Positions 43,007 through 52,259 of a stretch of DNA of 64,000 nt are shown here, piece after piece. The first letter of the stretch is position 1, and each line of letters starts with the position of its first letter. The notes beneath the pieces are model-generated. The model was not told the DNA's origin and did no database searches. It saw only the letters and a list, made by a program, of their open reading frames with translations. The stretch lies in IMG/VR virus record IMGVR_UViG_3300008952_001422, positions 62,001 to 126,000 of that record. The stretch is one strand, 5' to 3'. The stretch comes from a virus. The translations under genes were made by a program, and so were the position numbers.

Positions 43007-44542
43007 TTATTCTCCATCTCTGTATAGTTCTGCTTGATTAACATGAAATCCATCATCTTCTAGTTCTCTTAATAGTCTGTCATCAAACTCACCATCCCAG
43101 TCATCTCCATCTTCTGGTGTCCAATCTAGTAATGGTGCCATTTCAGGAAATACATCTCTGAAATTTGTATCTCGTATTCCATCCATCTTGTTGATATACT
43201 CAATGAATTCTGGCATACGTTCTCTGCTCCAATCTCCACTCTCTGAGAATGATAACATACCTTGTAGTCTTTTAATACCATAATTTGCTTGTCGCCATTC
43301 TTCGTAACTTGCTTCAGAGCCTCGTGTACATAACTCCCAGTTTTCTTCCAACCATGCAATAAACGTATCGAACTTTGCGTGTGTCATTTCTTTAAACCAG
43401 TTAGGTAAAACTTTTACATTAAGATGAGGCGGATGATAAACAAAATGATAGTTAATCATACCTGCACCAAAAGGCCACATATTAATTTTCTTAAAATTCT
43501 GTTCTAGTTTCCACTTAACAAAGTCAGGTAAGTAATATATGTTCAAAGCCTGAACTGCACAAGCAACTGTTACTTCTACATTGGGTCCAGTATTATCAAG
43601 TAAATGAAATTGCTTTACTGTGTGTTCCCATTCACTTGGATAACGAATATAATCGTTCATTTCACCAATACTATCGACACTATAATGAAAACGTACACGT
43701 TTAAACTTATCCCACAAGTCAAATAAACGTTGTGGCATTTCTACTCCATTAGAATTATATCTTAACTCGATTCCTGATGCGTATCCTGCCTTAACAACTT
43801 CTTCAAGCAATGTGTAATGTTCTTCAATAATTGTTGCTTCACCACCAGCAAAGTATAATTGTTTCATATGTGGAATTTGCTCGTATAATTGTTCCCAGAA
43901 CTTATCATTCTTTTTATGCCAATTATATGATGCGCCGTCAATCTGTCCTTTATTGCCCCATTGCATAGTTTCTTTAAGGGATTCGTTTTCAATCGTTGGA
44001 TGTAATTTAATCCAGTCAGGAACCCATAATGAACTATCATGTGGTGAACACATAATACATTTCAGATTACACTTAGAACCCAGTCGTAAATCTAAGTAAC
44101 GAATCTTTGGTGGTATTTCTCCCTCTACGGAAGTTTCTTCGAGTATTTCTTTTAAGTCTACACGTCTTGCCCAATATTCTGTTTCCCAGAAACGCTTGGA
44201 CATATGACCTGCATCTTCTTCAGCATAACACTTCAGACATGACGCTGGTTTTTCTCCATTGAGCATTTGCTTTCTGACATTTTTCATGTAGTCATTATTC
44301 CAACTACTCATCAAGTCAGTTACATTTAGATTGGCTGGTTTGCCATCTGATTGTTTAAGAACGCCTACTTCACCACCATGTTCTTTATCGTTTGTTGGTC
44401 CAACACTTGAGGCATTTGCTGTACAGCACACTCGCATATGACCATTTGGTCGTGTACTTAAGTGTATCCAAGGTAATAAACAAAAGGTATCTGTTGGTGC
44501 TTTAGTTCTCTTACGCCATTCTTCGGTGTTTTTGTTGGTCAT
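43007..44542 (-). CDS. Radical SAM enzyme with N-terminal twitch-like Cys domain (longest member)
   Basis: 511 residues. N-terminal Cys21, Cys39/40, Cys102, Cys105 (FCLLPWIH, VCCTAN, CLKC); core CNLKCIMC (Cys158, 162, 165); LYFAGGEATIIEEH (GGEA variant of GGEP) and YSVDSIGEMNDYIRYPS. An acidic C-terminal extension of about 40 residues is unique to this member. It has its own late promoter at 44571, with a hairpin between promoter and ribosome site (AAGG). Confidence 0.91.
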   Translation of the reverse strand: MTNKNTEEWRKRTKAPTDTFCLLPWIHLSTRPNGHMRVCCTANASSVGPTNDKEHGGEVGVLKQSDGKPANLNVTDLMSSWNNDYMKNVRKQMLNGEKPASCLKCYAEEDAGHMSKRFWETEYWARRVDLKEILEETSVEGEIPPKIRYLDLRLGSKCNLKCIMCSPHDSSLWVPDWIKLHPTIENESLKETMQWGNKGQIDGASYNWHKKNDKFWEQLYEQIPHMKQLYFAGGEATIIEEHYTLLEEVVKAGYASGIELRYNSNGVEMPQRLFDLWDKFKRVRFHYSVDSIGEMNDYIRYPSEWEHTVKQFHLLDNTGPNVEVTVACAVQALNIYYLPDFVKWKLEQNFKKINMWPFGAGMINYHFVYHPPHLNVKVLPNWFKEMTHAKFDTFIAWLEENWELCTRGSEASYEEWRQANYGIKRLQGMLSFSESGDWSRERMPEFIEYINKMDGIRDTNFRDVFPEMAPLLDWTPEDGDDWDGEFDDRLLRELEDDGFHVNQAELYRDGE

Positions 44543-44552
44543 TTGTTACCTT

Positions 44553-44570
44553 CTGATATTATTATATCAG
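44553..44570 (-). other. Hairpin overlapping late start site
   Basis: CTGATAT-AATA-ATATCAG, a perfect 7-bp inverted repeat. It begins right after GATAAATA, so late RNAs (predicted +1 near 44565) lose most of the 5' arm. AAGG of the downstream ribosome site abuts the 3' arm. Confidence 0.5.
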
Positions 44571-44578
44571 TATTTATC
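44571..44578 (-). promoter_or_regulatory. T4-type late promoter GATAAATA
   Basis: Located in the 45-base gap between two radical SAM genes and directed toward the gene ending at 43007. It indicates that the array is, at least from here on, transcribed late. Confidence 0.65.
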
Positions 44579-44587
44579 TGTTGAATT

Positions 44588-45679
44588 TTAGTCAAATTGT
44601 GCCTTAAAGGCATCAAATTCTTCACCACATTTCTGGGCACATACCATTGGTTTTCCTAGATGAGTGTTAGGTTTACTCCAGGCGTCTACTAGTCTACCAG
44701 TGAAATATTCATTATTAAGTACTGCTTTTACGCCATGTGTTTTTGCATCAAATACATCTTTACCACCAGATTCTTGTAAGAGTTCCCATACTTGATTCTC
44801 GCCTGGCTTTTGCCAGAACTTGTACATACTTCCTGCAACCCAACAGCACGGTAAGATTAATCCTTCTGCACTGAGATACATACTCTTTTCTGCGGCCACT
44901 TTGCATTTTATTTTTACATTGTCAAAGTATTTTTCTAAAGAACCATGCTTCTCTTCTAATTTTATAATATCTTTAGTAGCAGTATTTTGGTATTTTACTT
45001 CTTTTGGTTTCTTTAGAAGTTGTTGCTCTTCACCTTTTCGATTCATTGCTTGATGTTCTTCTTTGCCAGTCTTTCTAATTGTAGAGAAAAATCTACCAGT
45101 CTTTTTAGATATGAATTTGGTAAAGCCCTTTTCTTTTGATAGTGCTTCTGCTTCTTCTACTTGGTGTTCATTATGTGCGAATATTAAATAATCCCAGTGT
45201 GCTTTACCACCAGCATCAATAAAAGCCATTGCATTTTCCCATGCGATATCCCAATTGACACCTTGGCGATATAAATGATTTGTGTCACCTAATCCATCAA
45301 ATCCAAACTTAACATAACTCCAGTTGCCTAGAACTCCTGCTAATTCTCTCCACCATTCTGGCTTTTGTGCGCCTGCATTAGTATTCATACCTAGAGTAAG
45401 TTCTTTCTTCTGTTCTCTAAAGTATTTGAATACTTCTAATGTATCAGTTGCTATAATAGGGTCACCAAAATTGCCACATAGATAAATTTTATCAAGTTGC
45501 TTGACAAATTCTGGTGGTAGTATTCTTTGAATATCTGCTAACTTCAATTCATGCAATCTTAAATTAGGATTAAGGGCGCCACCTTTAATATTCCGGTCAC
45601 ACATCGGACAAGATGCTTGACACTTCTCTGTGATTTCTAAGTGAACTACTCTAATATCTTCGTACTTATATAGATTCAT
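44588..45679 (-). CDS. Radical SAM/SPASM enzyme
   Basis: 363 residues. Core CQASCPMC (Cys20, 24, 27), YLCGNFGDPIIATD in place of GGE, KFGFDGLGDTNHLYRQGV, and a SPASM-type C terminus KCKVAAEK, LILPCCWVAGSM, VCAQKC. It is the undivided homologue of the split pair at 32529-33553. The ATG overlaps the methyltransferase stop by one base. First radical SAM gene of the array. Confidence 0.91.
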   Translation of the reverse strand: MNLYKYEDIRVVHLEITEKCQASCPMCDRNIKGGALNPNLRLHELKLADIQRILPPEFVKQLDKIYLCGNFGDPIIATDTLEVFKYFREQKKELTLGMNTNAGAQKPEWWRELAGVLGNWSYVKFGFDGLGDTNHLYRQGVNWDIAWENAMAFIDAGGKAHWDYLIFAHNEHQVEEAEALSKEKGFTKFISKKTGRFFSTIRKTGKEEHQAMNRKGEEQQLLKKPKEVKYQNTATKDIIKLEEKHGSLEKYFDNVKIKCKVAAEKSMYLSAEGLILPCCWVAGSMYKFWQKPGENQVWELLQESGGKDVFDAKTHGVKAVLNNEYFTGRLVDAWSKPNTHLGKPMVCAQKCGEEFDAFKAQFD

Positions 45680-46854
45680 TACTTTCTACCTATAACCATA
45701 TAACGATTATATTCATCTAGTGCTAGTGTGCCCTCATATAATGTTTCAGATACATTTAATCTCTTAGAGAATTCTTCTAAACTAGATACTGTGTCTTCTG
45801 CATGTTCATGGTCTTCATCATCAAAATCATTGTTCTGCATTATAACTAACATGCCTTTTGGAATACCAGCCCACCATTTATCAAAGTTTTCAATGTGTTC
45901 ACAACTAGTATTGATTACACATGTTGGAGCACCGTCAGTTATCATTTCTTTATCGCCATTATACTTAAATGTTTCGTACATAAACTCACCAGTGTATATC
46001 AAGTTGTTTACATCCATTGTACTTGCTTTGAACTGCCAATCATTTTGTGTATAACTTCTATTCAATGTTTCTGCTGGTAATGAACAACTCGCATCTATAT
46101 CAAAACTTCGAATATTAGTAATCTTATTTCGTTCAAATAATATCGCTGGCAATACTCCATACCATCCAGCACATACATAAACCATATCACCTAACTCAAT
46201 GTCTAAGTCTTTAATTGTATCACTTACCCATATCTTACTTCTTAATTGGCCTCTACTAAATGAATCTGTAAGTACTTTACCTTCAAAATTCTTAATCATA
46301 TTTTTTAGATTTAACGGAATAGTGTATTTTTCTTCAGTCAATTTGTGTGCTAACTTCAGTATATTAGTTTTATATATTGTCACACTCTTTAGTGTTCCAA
46401 TCCATTCATTTTCAGTATCGATTGCTTGTAACACTTTGAACAACAGAAACATATCTGGTTCTGCGGTATTAGATATTAAATTCTTTATAGCACTTATAAC
46501 TTCTTCATCTCTATTATCTAAGTTAATAATCAACTTGAATAGTAATTCAGTTTGTAGAGTTACAAAATTAGAATCACTAACTACATTTCGTAACGCATGT
46601 AATGCCTCATTATCATTAGCAATAGGCTCAATAACTTTAAACAATACAAATATATTGTCTTCTGGTTTGCGTTCATATACTAGATTCTTTAACGCACTAA
46701 CTGTTTCTCTATGTTCTTTGCCCAAGAGATACGATGATAAAACAAATATATCACTTAATACTTCGGTATTTGCTACTCGCTCAAGACTATTCATTATAGG
46801 ATATTTGTTACCATATAATATTGTTAATCTATCTACTATTTCATGTGGTTTCAT
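45679..46854 (-). CDS. Rossmann methyltransferase-like protein with helical-repeat N terminus
   Basis: 391 residues. Residues 1-190 are helical repeats, each with an I-x-N-L-I/V-type helix (ALKNLVYERK, ALRNVVSDSN, AIKNLISNTA, TLKSVTIYKT), about 36 residues apart. The C-terminal domain is class I methyltransferase-like: DMVYVCAGWYGVLPAILF (motif I region), IRSFDIDASCSLP (acidic residue at the end of strand 2) and TCVINTSCEHI. The motif I Gly pattern is degenerate (AGWYG). Its C-terminal domain matches the neighbouring gene. Substrate unknown. Confidence 0.68.
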   Translation of the reverse strand: MKPHEIVDRLTILYGNKYPIMNSLERVANTEVLSDIFVLSSYLLGKEHRETVSALKNLVYERKPEDNIFVLFKVIEPIANDNEALHALRNVVSDSNFVTLQTELLFKLIINLDNRDEEVISAIKNLISNTAEPDMFLLFKVLQAIDTENEWIGTLKSVTIYKTNILKLAHKLTEEKYTIPLNLKNMIKNFEGKVLTDSFSRGQLRSKIWVSDTIKDLDIELGDMVYVCAGWYGVLPAILFERNKITNIRSFDIDASCSLPAETLNRSYTQNDWQFKASTMDVNNLIYTGEFMYETFKYNGDKEMITDGAPTCVINTSCEHIENFDKWWAGIPKGMLVIMQNNDFDDEDHEHAEDTVSSLEEFSKRLNVSETLYEGTLALDEYNRYMVIGRK

Positions 46855-47804
46855 TATTTTAATCCTATCTTCATAAAGTATTGTTTCTTACCGATTGTTA
46901 TAACACCAGTGTATTGTTCAAACGTCATAGGAAATGCCTTATTGAATGCCTGTGAACTACTGAATGGGCGATGAATATCTATATGGCCTGCTTCACCTAT
47001 TAAAACAATCTTTCTTGTGTCTGGTAACATATCATACCAATCATCTTGATTTTGTAACAAACTGACATTAGTATTAATAACTAATCCAGGAATTTCTTTG
47101 AATGCCTTAGATGTTGAACCATTTGGTAATGTAATCTCTAGATTGTTTTTTATATAATCAACATTAAACATATCTTGTGTTGATGCTTTGAATTTCCAAT
47201 CATCTAGTACTTCTTTTTTCATCATTTCGTCTGCTAGAAACTTACATGTTCCATTTATATCTAAGTTTCTTATATTCTCTATTCGCAATGTAGTGTCAAG
47301 CAACATGGCTCCTATTAGTCCAATTCCACCACCTAAAGTATAAACAGTTCCTAGATACTTTTCGCCAAATACTTTAACCATGTTTTGAATCATCCACGAA
47401 TATACAATTGCATGTTCTTTATTAACAAATGAACTGATATCTACATTGGGATAACTATAAATCAAGTCTTTGAGTCTATCAACTATTCTATCATTGTCAT
47501 CATTTGCTGGAAGAGTTACATGGGCAAGAAATTCCATTGCTTGTCTATAATTTCCTAATTGCTGTGCTACATTTCTTTCAGAATACTTTTCTGCCATTTG
47601 TTTGTAATCATATTCAGCACCAATAAGTGGTCGAAATCTTTTTCTTTCAACAGTCTTTATTTGTATCTGCTCAACATATTCTGGAGTTTCATCTGGAAGT
47701 ACAAATACTTCTTCAGTTAATGAACTATATAACTCATCATTTGAAGTTATCTTTGATTTGTTTCTTCTCTGTCTTCTCTTATCTTTTATTGTTGATTTAG
47801 TCAT
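46854..47804 (-). CDS. Rossmann methyltransferase-like protein, paralogue
   Basis: 316 residues from ATG 47804, which overlaps the upstream stop by eight bases as other genes in this operon do. A basic N terminus (KDKRRQRRNKSK) is followed by a helical region. Then comes YTLGGGIGLIGAMLL (motif I), IRNLDINGTCKFL and a LVINTNVSLL segment. The same order appears in the adjacent 391-residue protein, so the two are a diverged pair. The glycine motif here is intact, so this copy is the better candidate for SAM binding. Confidence 0.7.
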   Translation of the reverse strand: MTKSTIKDKRRQRRNKSKITSNDELYSSLTEEVFVLPDETPEYVEQIQIKTVERKRFRPLIGAEYDYKQMAEKYSERNVAQQLGNYRQAMEFLAHVTLPANDDNDRIVDRLKDLIYSYPNVDISSFVNKEHAIVYSWMIQNMVKVFGEKYLGTVYTLGGGIGLIGAMLLDTTLRIENIRNLDINGTCKFLADEMMKKEVLDDWKFKASTQDMFNVDYIKNNLEITLPNGSTSKAFKEIPGLVINTNVSLLQNQDDWYDMLPDTRKIVLIGEAGHIDIHRPFSSSQAFNKAFPMTFEQYTGVITIGKKQYFMKIGLK

Positions 47805-50559
47805 TAGTATCTTCCTCGAACTTCTTATGCAACCAGTCGTAATCATTAATTTTACTTAATGCATCTTCATCACCTGCATGTTTAGTCCCATAATCTCTTC
47901 CTGAGTTTGCTCCTTTGATTGAATATTCTCCGTACTTCGCACCATTATTTATTGTACACCACGTTTCTAAACGTTCATCTGTTTCATCTTTCTTAGACTT
48001 TTGAATAACACTTGATGATAGTTTGGTACATTCTCTGAATGCTGACTTCCATGTGTCGTATGGATTAGTATTGAATGCTGTATAGTTTGCTGTACCTGGC
48101 ATTGCTTTAAACTTATCAGAAATTGATGTTGTAAAGTCAACTTTCCATTCTTTTGCATCACGCACCAACTGTGTTGGAAATAGTTTCAATCCACCAAAAC
48201 CATACACTAATCCGTTAATTGGATTTTTAGATTTCCATACGTGAACTGTATCTTCATCCCATACTGTTGGAAAGTAATCAAACTCAAACTCATCAAGTAG
48301 AATAGCATCGGCATCAATTACATAAAACATCTTTGTGTCTGCTATTTCAGATGCTCGTTGATGTGCATTGAAGATACCCTTGACTCCGTGAACCCTCTTA
48401 GCATTTGGAACTCTTTCTAACAACTTGGCATAGTTTGCATCTGCTTCTGGTTCTTTATAACTTAACATAACAACATCATACGGAATATCTTCTGTTCTTA
48501 TATCTTCTGACTTAATTGGTTTCTTATTCTTAAAAGACATCTTTCTTAATTTGGCAGTATTTGGTTTAAGATGTTTTATTGCCTCTGCTGGAATTAATTT
48601 TAGTCCACCATATTGATGAATATATCCAGTAGATGGATTTACCTTCGGCCAAACATGGAAGTGTGATGCGTGATGTCTATCAACATAGAAACGTCTATCA
48701 AATTCATCCAAAACTGTTACATCATTATCGATTGCCCAGAAATATCCAGTGTTTGTAAGTTTAGCGGCTTTCATATAACATTCTTCAAGTGTTCCAGTTA
48801 GCACCTCAACAGTCTTATCTTTTTTATATTTCTTAGTATTAGATGAATACATTCCCTCATCAAAATAGAATACTGGATGTCCAGTAACTTTCGATACTAC
48901 CTCATCAACTCTAATAATATTCTTAAATCTGTCAAATGAGAAGTCATCTTTAGATGGTTTAAAACTAGCAAGATGTGGGCGATGAACTAGATATACACCA
49001 GCACCGGCATCTCCCTCAGATTTAAATGCGAATACATTTTCAATTGAGAATATATCTGGATAGAAATCAAAACTAAAAGTATCTAATAGTTCTACAACAG
49101 TATCAACTACCCAATAGAAAATATGTTTCTTTGCTTTTTGATATGCACTATAAGGGTCACGAGTATGATATGTAGGAAAGTTATGTTTATCTGGAACACG
49201 TGATGCATATTCATCATGGAATATTATATTCTCTGAATGATAATCTATATTACTAAATGCTATACCACCATATCCTAAATCTTTCTCACCATCTCTTGTA
49301 CTAAACTTCCAAAGATGTGTCGGACCAGTTTCATATAAGTCTGGATAAAAAGAATTAGAAACAGTTGAAGTTTCAGTCAAGTCTGGATTAATCATCCAAA
49401 AATTATATCCAGTTGCTTTGGGAATTGCTTCTTCAATTGTTCTTGCACTTATCTTTTGTATCTCTGGAATTCTACCGAGTACAACATCTACATCTTTCAT
49501 TTTATCTTTAGTAGCATTTACTGTAGGTACTAATCGTACACCATTACGTACGACTTTGCCACTAGCAAGTTTGACATTAAAATTGTGAATGAACTCACGG
49601 TCATAACTCATTGGATAAAAACTTGTTCTAAAGTCTTCAACATCTTCGTGGACAAGCCAATACATATCACTATCAACCTTATGGTCAAAGTTGTGAAGGT
49701 CTTTAGTTCTTATAACTTCAAATTCTAAGTCACTACACGCAGGGTCTTTTTCATAGACTGCTTTTCTTTTGAAGTTAAATATATCATATTCTTTTTCAGT
49801 AAACATAGGAGCATTCTTTGGAAACAATCCAACGCCATGATACTCACGTGATAATTTCGTTACTGGATTCTCTTTTTGCCAGACTACCACTTTTTGTTTT
49901 TCTTTATCCAATCCAAATGCGAATGAATAATCAAACTTAAATGAATCGTATATACTGGTGTTTGGCATGATTAGATAGTAAAAGTCAGTTCTTGCTTTTG
50001 CTCTACACTTCTCGTGTACCTCTAAACTATGTTCGCCATCTATCAAATTGATTGTGTAATTCTCTTGTAATCTCTTTAACTCTTTATATCCATATCCTTT
50101 ATCCCAAAAGAATATATCATATGTTTCAGTTGTTGGTTTATAAATTACATTAGAGTCATGGTCTTTATATTCACCTGTTAGAAAATAGGCATCTCGTATA
50201 TATGAGTCGTCATTTTTTATAACTTCTTTTGTTTTAAACAACTTGACACCCACAACACGCCGAAATACATTTCGTTCATCACAACTCCATAGATGTGTGA
50301 TGTTATCATCATAACTATCAGTTTCAAAAGAAAAATCAAAGCCGTCATTAACCTTAACATCTGGGTCAACAACCCAAAAATGTTTGGTATTGGCTATAGA
50401 GGCAATCTTATTAATCGCTTCTTCCATCTTAGGATTCTCAAAATCCTCTAGATTTATCTTAACCATACGAAAAGACGGATACTTTTTCTGTATCTTGTCG
50501 AATCTTTCGTTAGTTTCTTTGTCTGCTTTGTATGTTAAATAGTAACCATCGTATGCCAT
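47797..50559 (-). CDS. Giant glycosyltransferase-like protein with seven repeats
   Basis: 920 residues. A GT-A-like unit recurs seven times, at about residues 61-108, 193-247, 299-345, 387-437, 481-527, 607-657 and 745-795. The pattern is FYVIDADxxxxxxFxFDY, then HVWKSxNP and YGFGGLKLFP. The acidic DxD pair is kept in units 1 (DPD), 6 (DND) and 7 (DAD), and lost or altered in the others. Single-unit relatives with the YGYGGVKL signature are annotated as glycosyltransferases in marine T4-like phages, as I recall. A sugar-modifying or sugar-binding role is likely. It has its own sigma70-type promoter. Confidence 0.75.
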   Translation of the reverse strand: MAYDGYYLTYKADKETNERFDKIQKKYPSFRMVKINLEDFENPKMEEAINKIASIANTKHFWVVDPDVKVNDGFDFSFETDSYDDNITHLWSCDERNVFRRVVGVKLFKTKEVIKNDDSYIRDAYFLTGEYKDHDSNVIYKPTTETYDIFFWDKGYGYKELKRLQENYTINLIDGEHSLEVHEKCRAKARTDFYYLIMPNTSIYDSFKFDYSFAFGLDKEKQKVVVWQKENPVTKLSREYHGVGLFPKNAPMFTEKEYDIFNFKRKAVYEKDPACSDLEFEVIRTKDLHNFDHKVDSDMYWLVHEDVEDFRTSFYPMSYDREFIHNFNVKLASGKVVRNGVRLVPTVNATKDKMKDVDVVLGRIPEIQKISARTIEEAIPKATGYNFWMINPDLTETSTVSNSFYPDLYETGPTHLWKFSTRDGEKDLGYGGIAFSNIDYHSENIIFHDEYASRVPDKHNFPTYHTRDPYSAYQKAKKHIFYWVVDTVVELLDTFSFDFYPDIFSIENVFAFKSEGDAGAGVYLVHRPHLASFKPSKDDFSFDRFKNIIRVDEVVSKVTGHPVFYFDEGMYSSNTKKYKKDKTVEVLTGTLEECYMKAAKLTNTGYFWAIDNDVTVLDEFDRRFYVDRHHASHFHVWPKVNPSTGYIHQYGGLKLIPAEAIKHLKPNTAKLRKMSFKNKKPIKSEDIRTEDIPYDVVMLSYKEPEADANYAKLLERVPNAKRVHGVKGIFNAHQRASEIADTKMFYVIDADAILLDEFEFDYFPTVWDEDTVHVWKSKNPINGLVYGFGGLKLFPTQLVRDAKEWKVDFTTSISDKFKAMPGTANYTAFNTNPYDTWKSAFRECTKLSSSVIQKSKKDETDERLETWCTINNGAKYGEYSIKGANSGRDYGTKHAGDEDALSKINDYDWLHKKFEEDTND

Positions 50560-50594
50560 TAAGTTCTCATTCCAAAATCAGTAATCATCTTTGT

Positions 50595-50623
50595 ATTATA
50601 ACAGATTTTTAGTCGGATGTAAA
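50595..50623 (-). promoter_or_regulatory. Sigma70-type promoter, extended -10
   Basis: On the minus strand: TTTACA (50623-50618), a 17-base spacer and TATAAT (50600-50595) preceded by TGt. The segment AAATCTGTTATAATA is almost repeated upstream of the iscU-like gene at 53739. Drives the glycosyltransferase-like gene. Confidence 0.72.
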
Positions 50624-52165
50624 GACTTTTACACCATAATGTTTAGAGAAATCAATAGCATCTTGTTCATCGTTTACTATTGGTTTCCCTTTTATATTTA
50701 GTGAGGTGTTAACTAGCATTGGGCAGCCAGTTTCTTCTTTAAATCTAGATAACAACTGATATAACTCTGGATGTTGTAGTTGATTGACAGTCTGTACTCT
50801 ACTGGTATTATCTACGTGTATAATAGCAGGAAACTCTTTAGGAAACTTACATTTTGCGACAAATTGCATGTATGGAGACTGTGTTATATTCTTAGGCATT
50901 TCAAAGTATTCGTGTACATCTTCTTCTAAAATCATTGGTGCGAATGGTCTAAACTTCTGTCTGCGTTTAATTTCATTCATTTTATCTTTAATTAGTGGTC
51001 CTCTTGGGTCTGCCGCCAGCGTACGATTACCTAACGCTCTTGGACCAAACTCTGCTCGACCATTTGCAATACCTACTATCTCACCTTTTAATAGGGTTTT
51101 TAGTGTTTTTTCAACTGGATAATCACCCTCAATATTGTAACCAAGATATGGTGTTTTCCAATTAAGATTCCAATCTGCTTTATTAAATTTTTGTGCAACT
51201 CCTATACAACTTCCTGCATCACCAGGATTTGGCATAATCCAAATATCTTTGAAACCATATTTTGATGTTATCATACTATTGGCTACACAATTTAATGCAC
51301 ATCCACCCATCAATACTAGATTTGTGCTAAATGATACTGTTCGGTGTGCTAACTTTATTACTCTATCGAACATTATCTCATATATCTTTTGTGTTGCGGC
51401 AGCCAAATCAAACAAGTCTTGTTCTGATGTTAAGTCTGGAAAAATCCAGTTACATCCTCTATGTAGATTTTGTTTAAATGTATGTAGTTTATGATTGTGT
51501 GTTGTTATACCCAATTCGTTCATAAGTTGATGTTTTAATGATGTGCCCTTGTATTTTCTATCTGCATTTCCATAGGCTGCCATTCCCATAAGAATATACT
51601 CATCTTCGTTTGCTTTTAATCCTAATCTCTGCGTCATTGCACTATAAAATAATCCAAAACTATGTGGATATCTTTGTGAATATACCTTAGACAATTTACC
51701 ACCAGAACCTTGCCAGATTGTTAATGTCTCCCATTCACCAATACTGTCTATCACAACAACTGCGGCATTAACAAATCCACTCGTGTGATATCCACTTGAG
51801 GCATGAGTATAATGATGGTCTTGATAAACTATCGGTAAATCTTTCAATTCTGGAATTTGTTGTAAGTATCTTTTAGGTAACTCATCCATATCAAATGCTG
51901 TTTCATATTGACCTGCATATAATTGTCGAGTCTTCTTTTTGTATGGATTTTCATACCAAGCAATGACATCTGGTGTGCCATATTCTAGTGCGTTTTGAAT
52001 TATCTCAGAGTTGAGAAGAGGGTCGTTTTTGATTTTAGAGTAACGTTCTGAATGGGCCGCAAATAGAATTTCATTTCCTTTGACTATGCTAACCGAAGCA
52101 TCGTGATTTAATGCTCCTGCTATTCCTAGAACTGTTTTGTGATTATTTGTATATGAACGGGTCAC
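50609..52165 (-). CDS. NodU/CmcH/TobZ-family carbamoyltransferase
   Basis: Transfers a carbamoyl group from carbamoyl phosphate to a hydroxyl, by way of carbamoyl-AMP. DHHYTHASSGYHTSGF (about residue 116) is the Kae1-like metal-binding His motif. VLMGGCALNCVANS (about 288), RAEFGPRALGNRTLAADPR (about 373) and KFRPFAPMIL (about 404) are diagnostic. 518 aa, GTG start at 52165 inside the end of a small upstream ORF. Family members carbamoylate sugars and antibiotics. The glycosyltransferase-like neighbour suggests a sugar acceptor, on DNA, protein or envelope glycan. Confidence 0.93.
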   Translation of the reverse strand: MTRSYTNNHKTVLGIAGALNHDASVSIVKGNEILFAAHSERYSKIKNDPLLNSEIIQNALEYGTPDVIAWYENPYKKKTRQLYAGQYETAFDMDELPKRYLQQIPELKDLPIVYQDHHYTHASSGYHTSGFVNAAVVVIDSIGEWETLTIWQGSGGKLSKVYSQRYPHSFGLFYSAMTQRLGLKANEDEYILMGMAAYGNADRKYKGTSLKHQLMNELGITTHNHKLHTFKQNLHRGCNWIFPDLTSEQDLFDLAAATQKIYEIMFDRVIKLAHRTVSFSTNLVLMGGCALNCVANSMITSKYGFKDIWIMPNPGDAGSCIGVAQKFNKADWNLNWKTPYLGYNIEGDYPVEKTLKTLLKGEIVGIANGRAEFGPRALGNRTLAADPRGPLIKDKMNEIKRRQKFRPFAPMILEEDVHEYFEMPKNITQSPYMQFVAKCKFPKEFPAIIHVDNTSRVQTVNQLQHPELYQLLSRFKEETGCPMLVNTSLNIKGKPIVNDEQDAIDFSKHYGVKVFTSD

Positions 52166-52259
52166 GTTTCTTTAGTTCCGCTAAACGTTTCTTCATTGCA
52201 CGTTCTTGTTTAAACCATGTCCATGGATAGATTAGAGTACGCCATATCTTCTTTATCAT
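52143..52259 (-). CDS. 38-aa basic aromatic microprotein
   Basis: MIKKIWRTLIYPWTWFKQER followed by AMKKRLAELKKRDPF: an aromatic amphipathic helix, then a basic helix. The ATG overlaps the SGNH gene stop by four bases. The 3' end overlaps the carbamoyltransferase GTG start. Could be a membrane-surface peptide. Confidence 0.5.
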   Translation of the reverse strand: MIKKIWRTLIYPWTWFKQERAMKKRLAELKKRDPFIYK

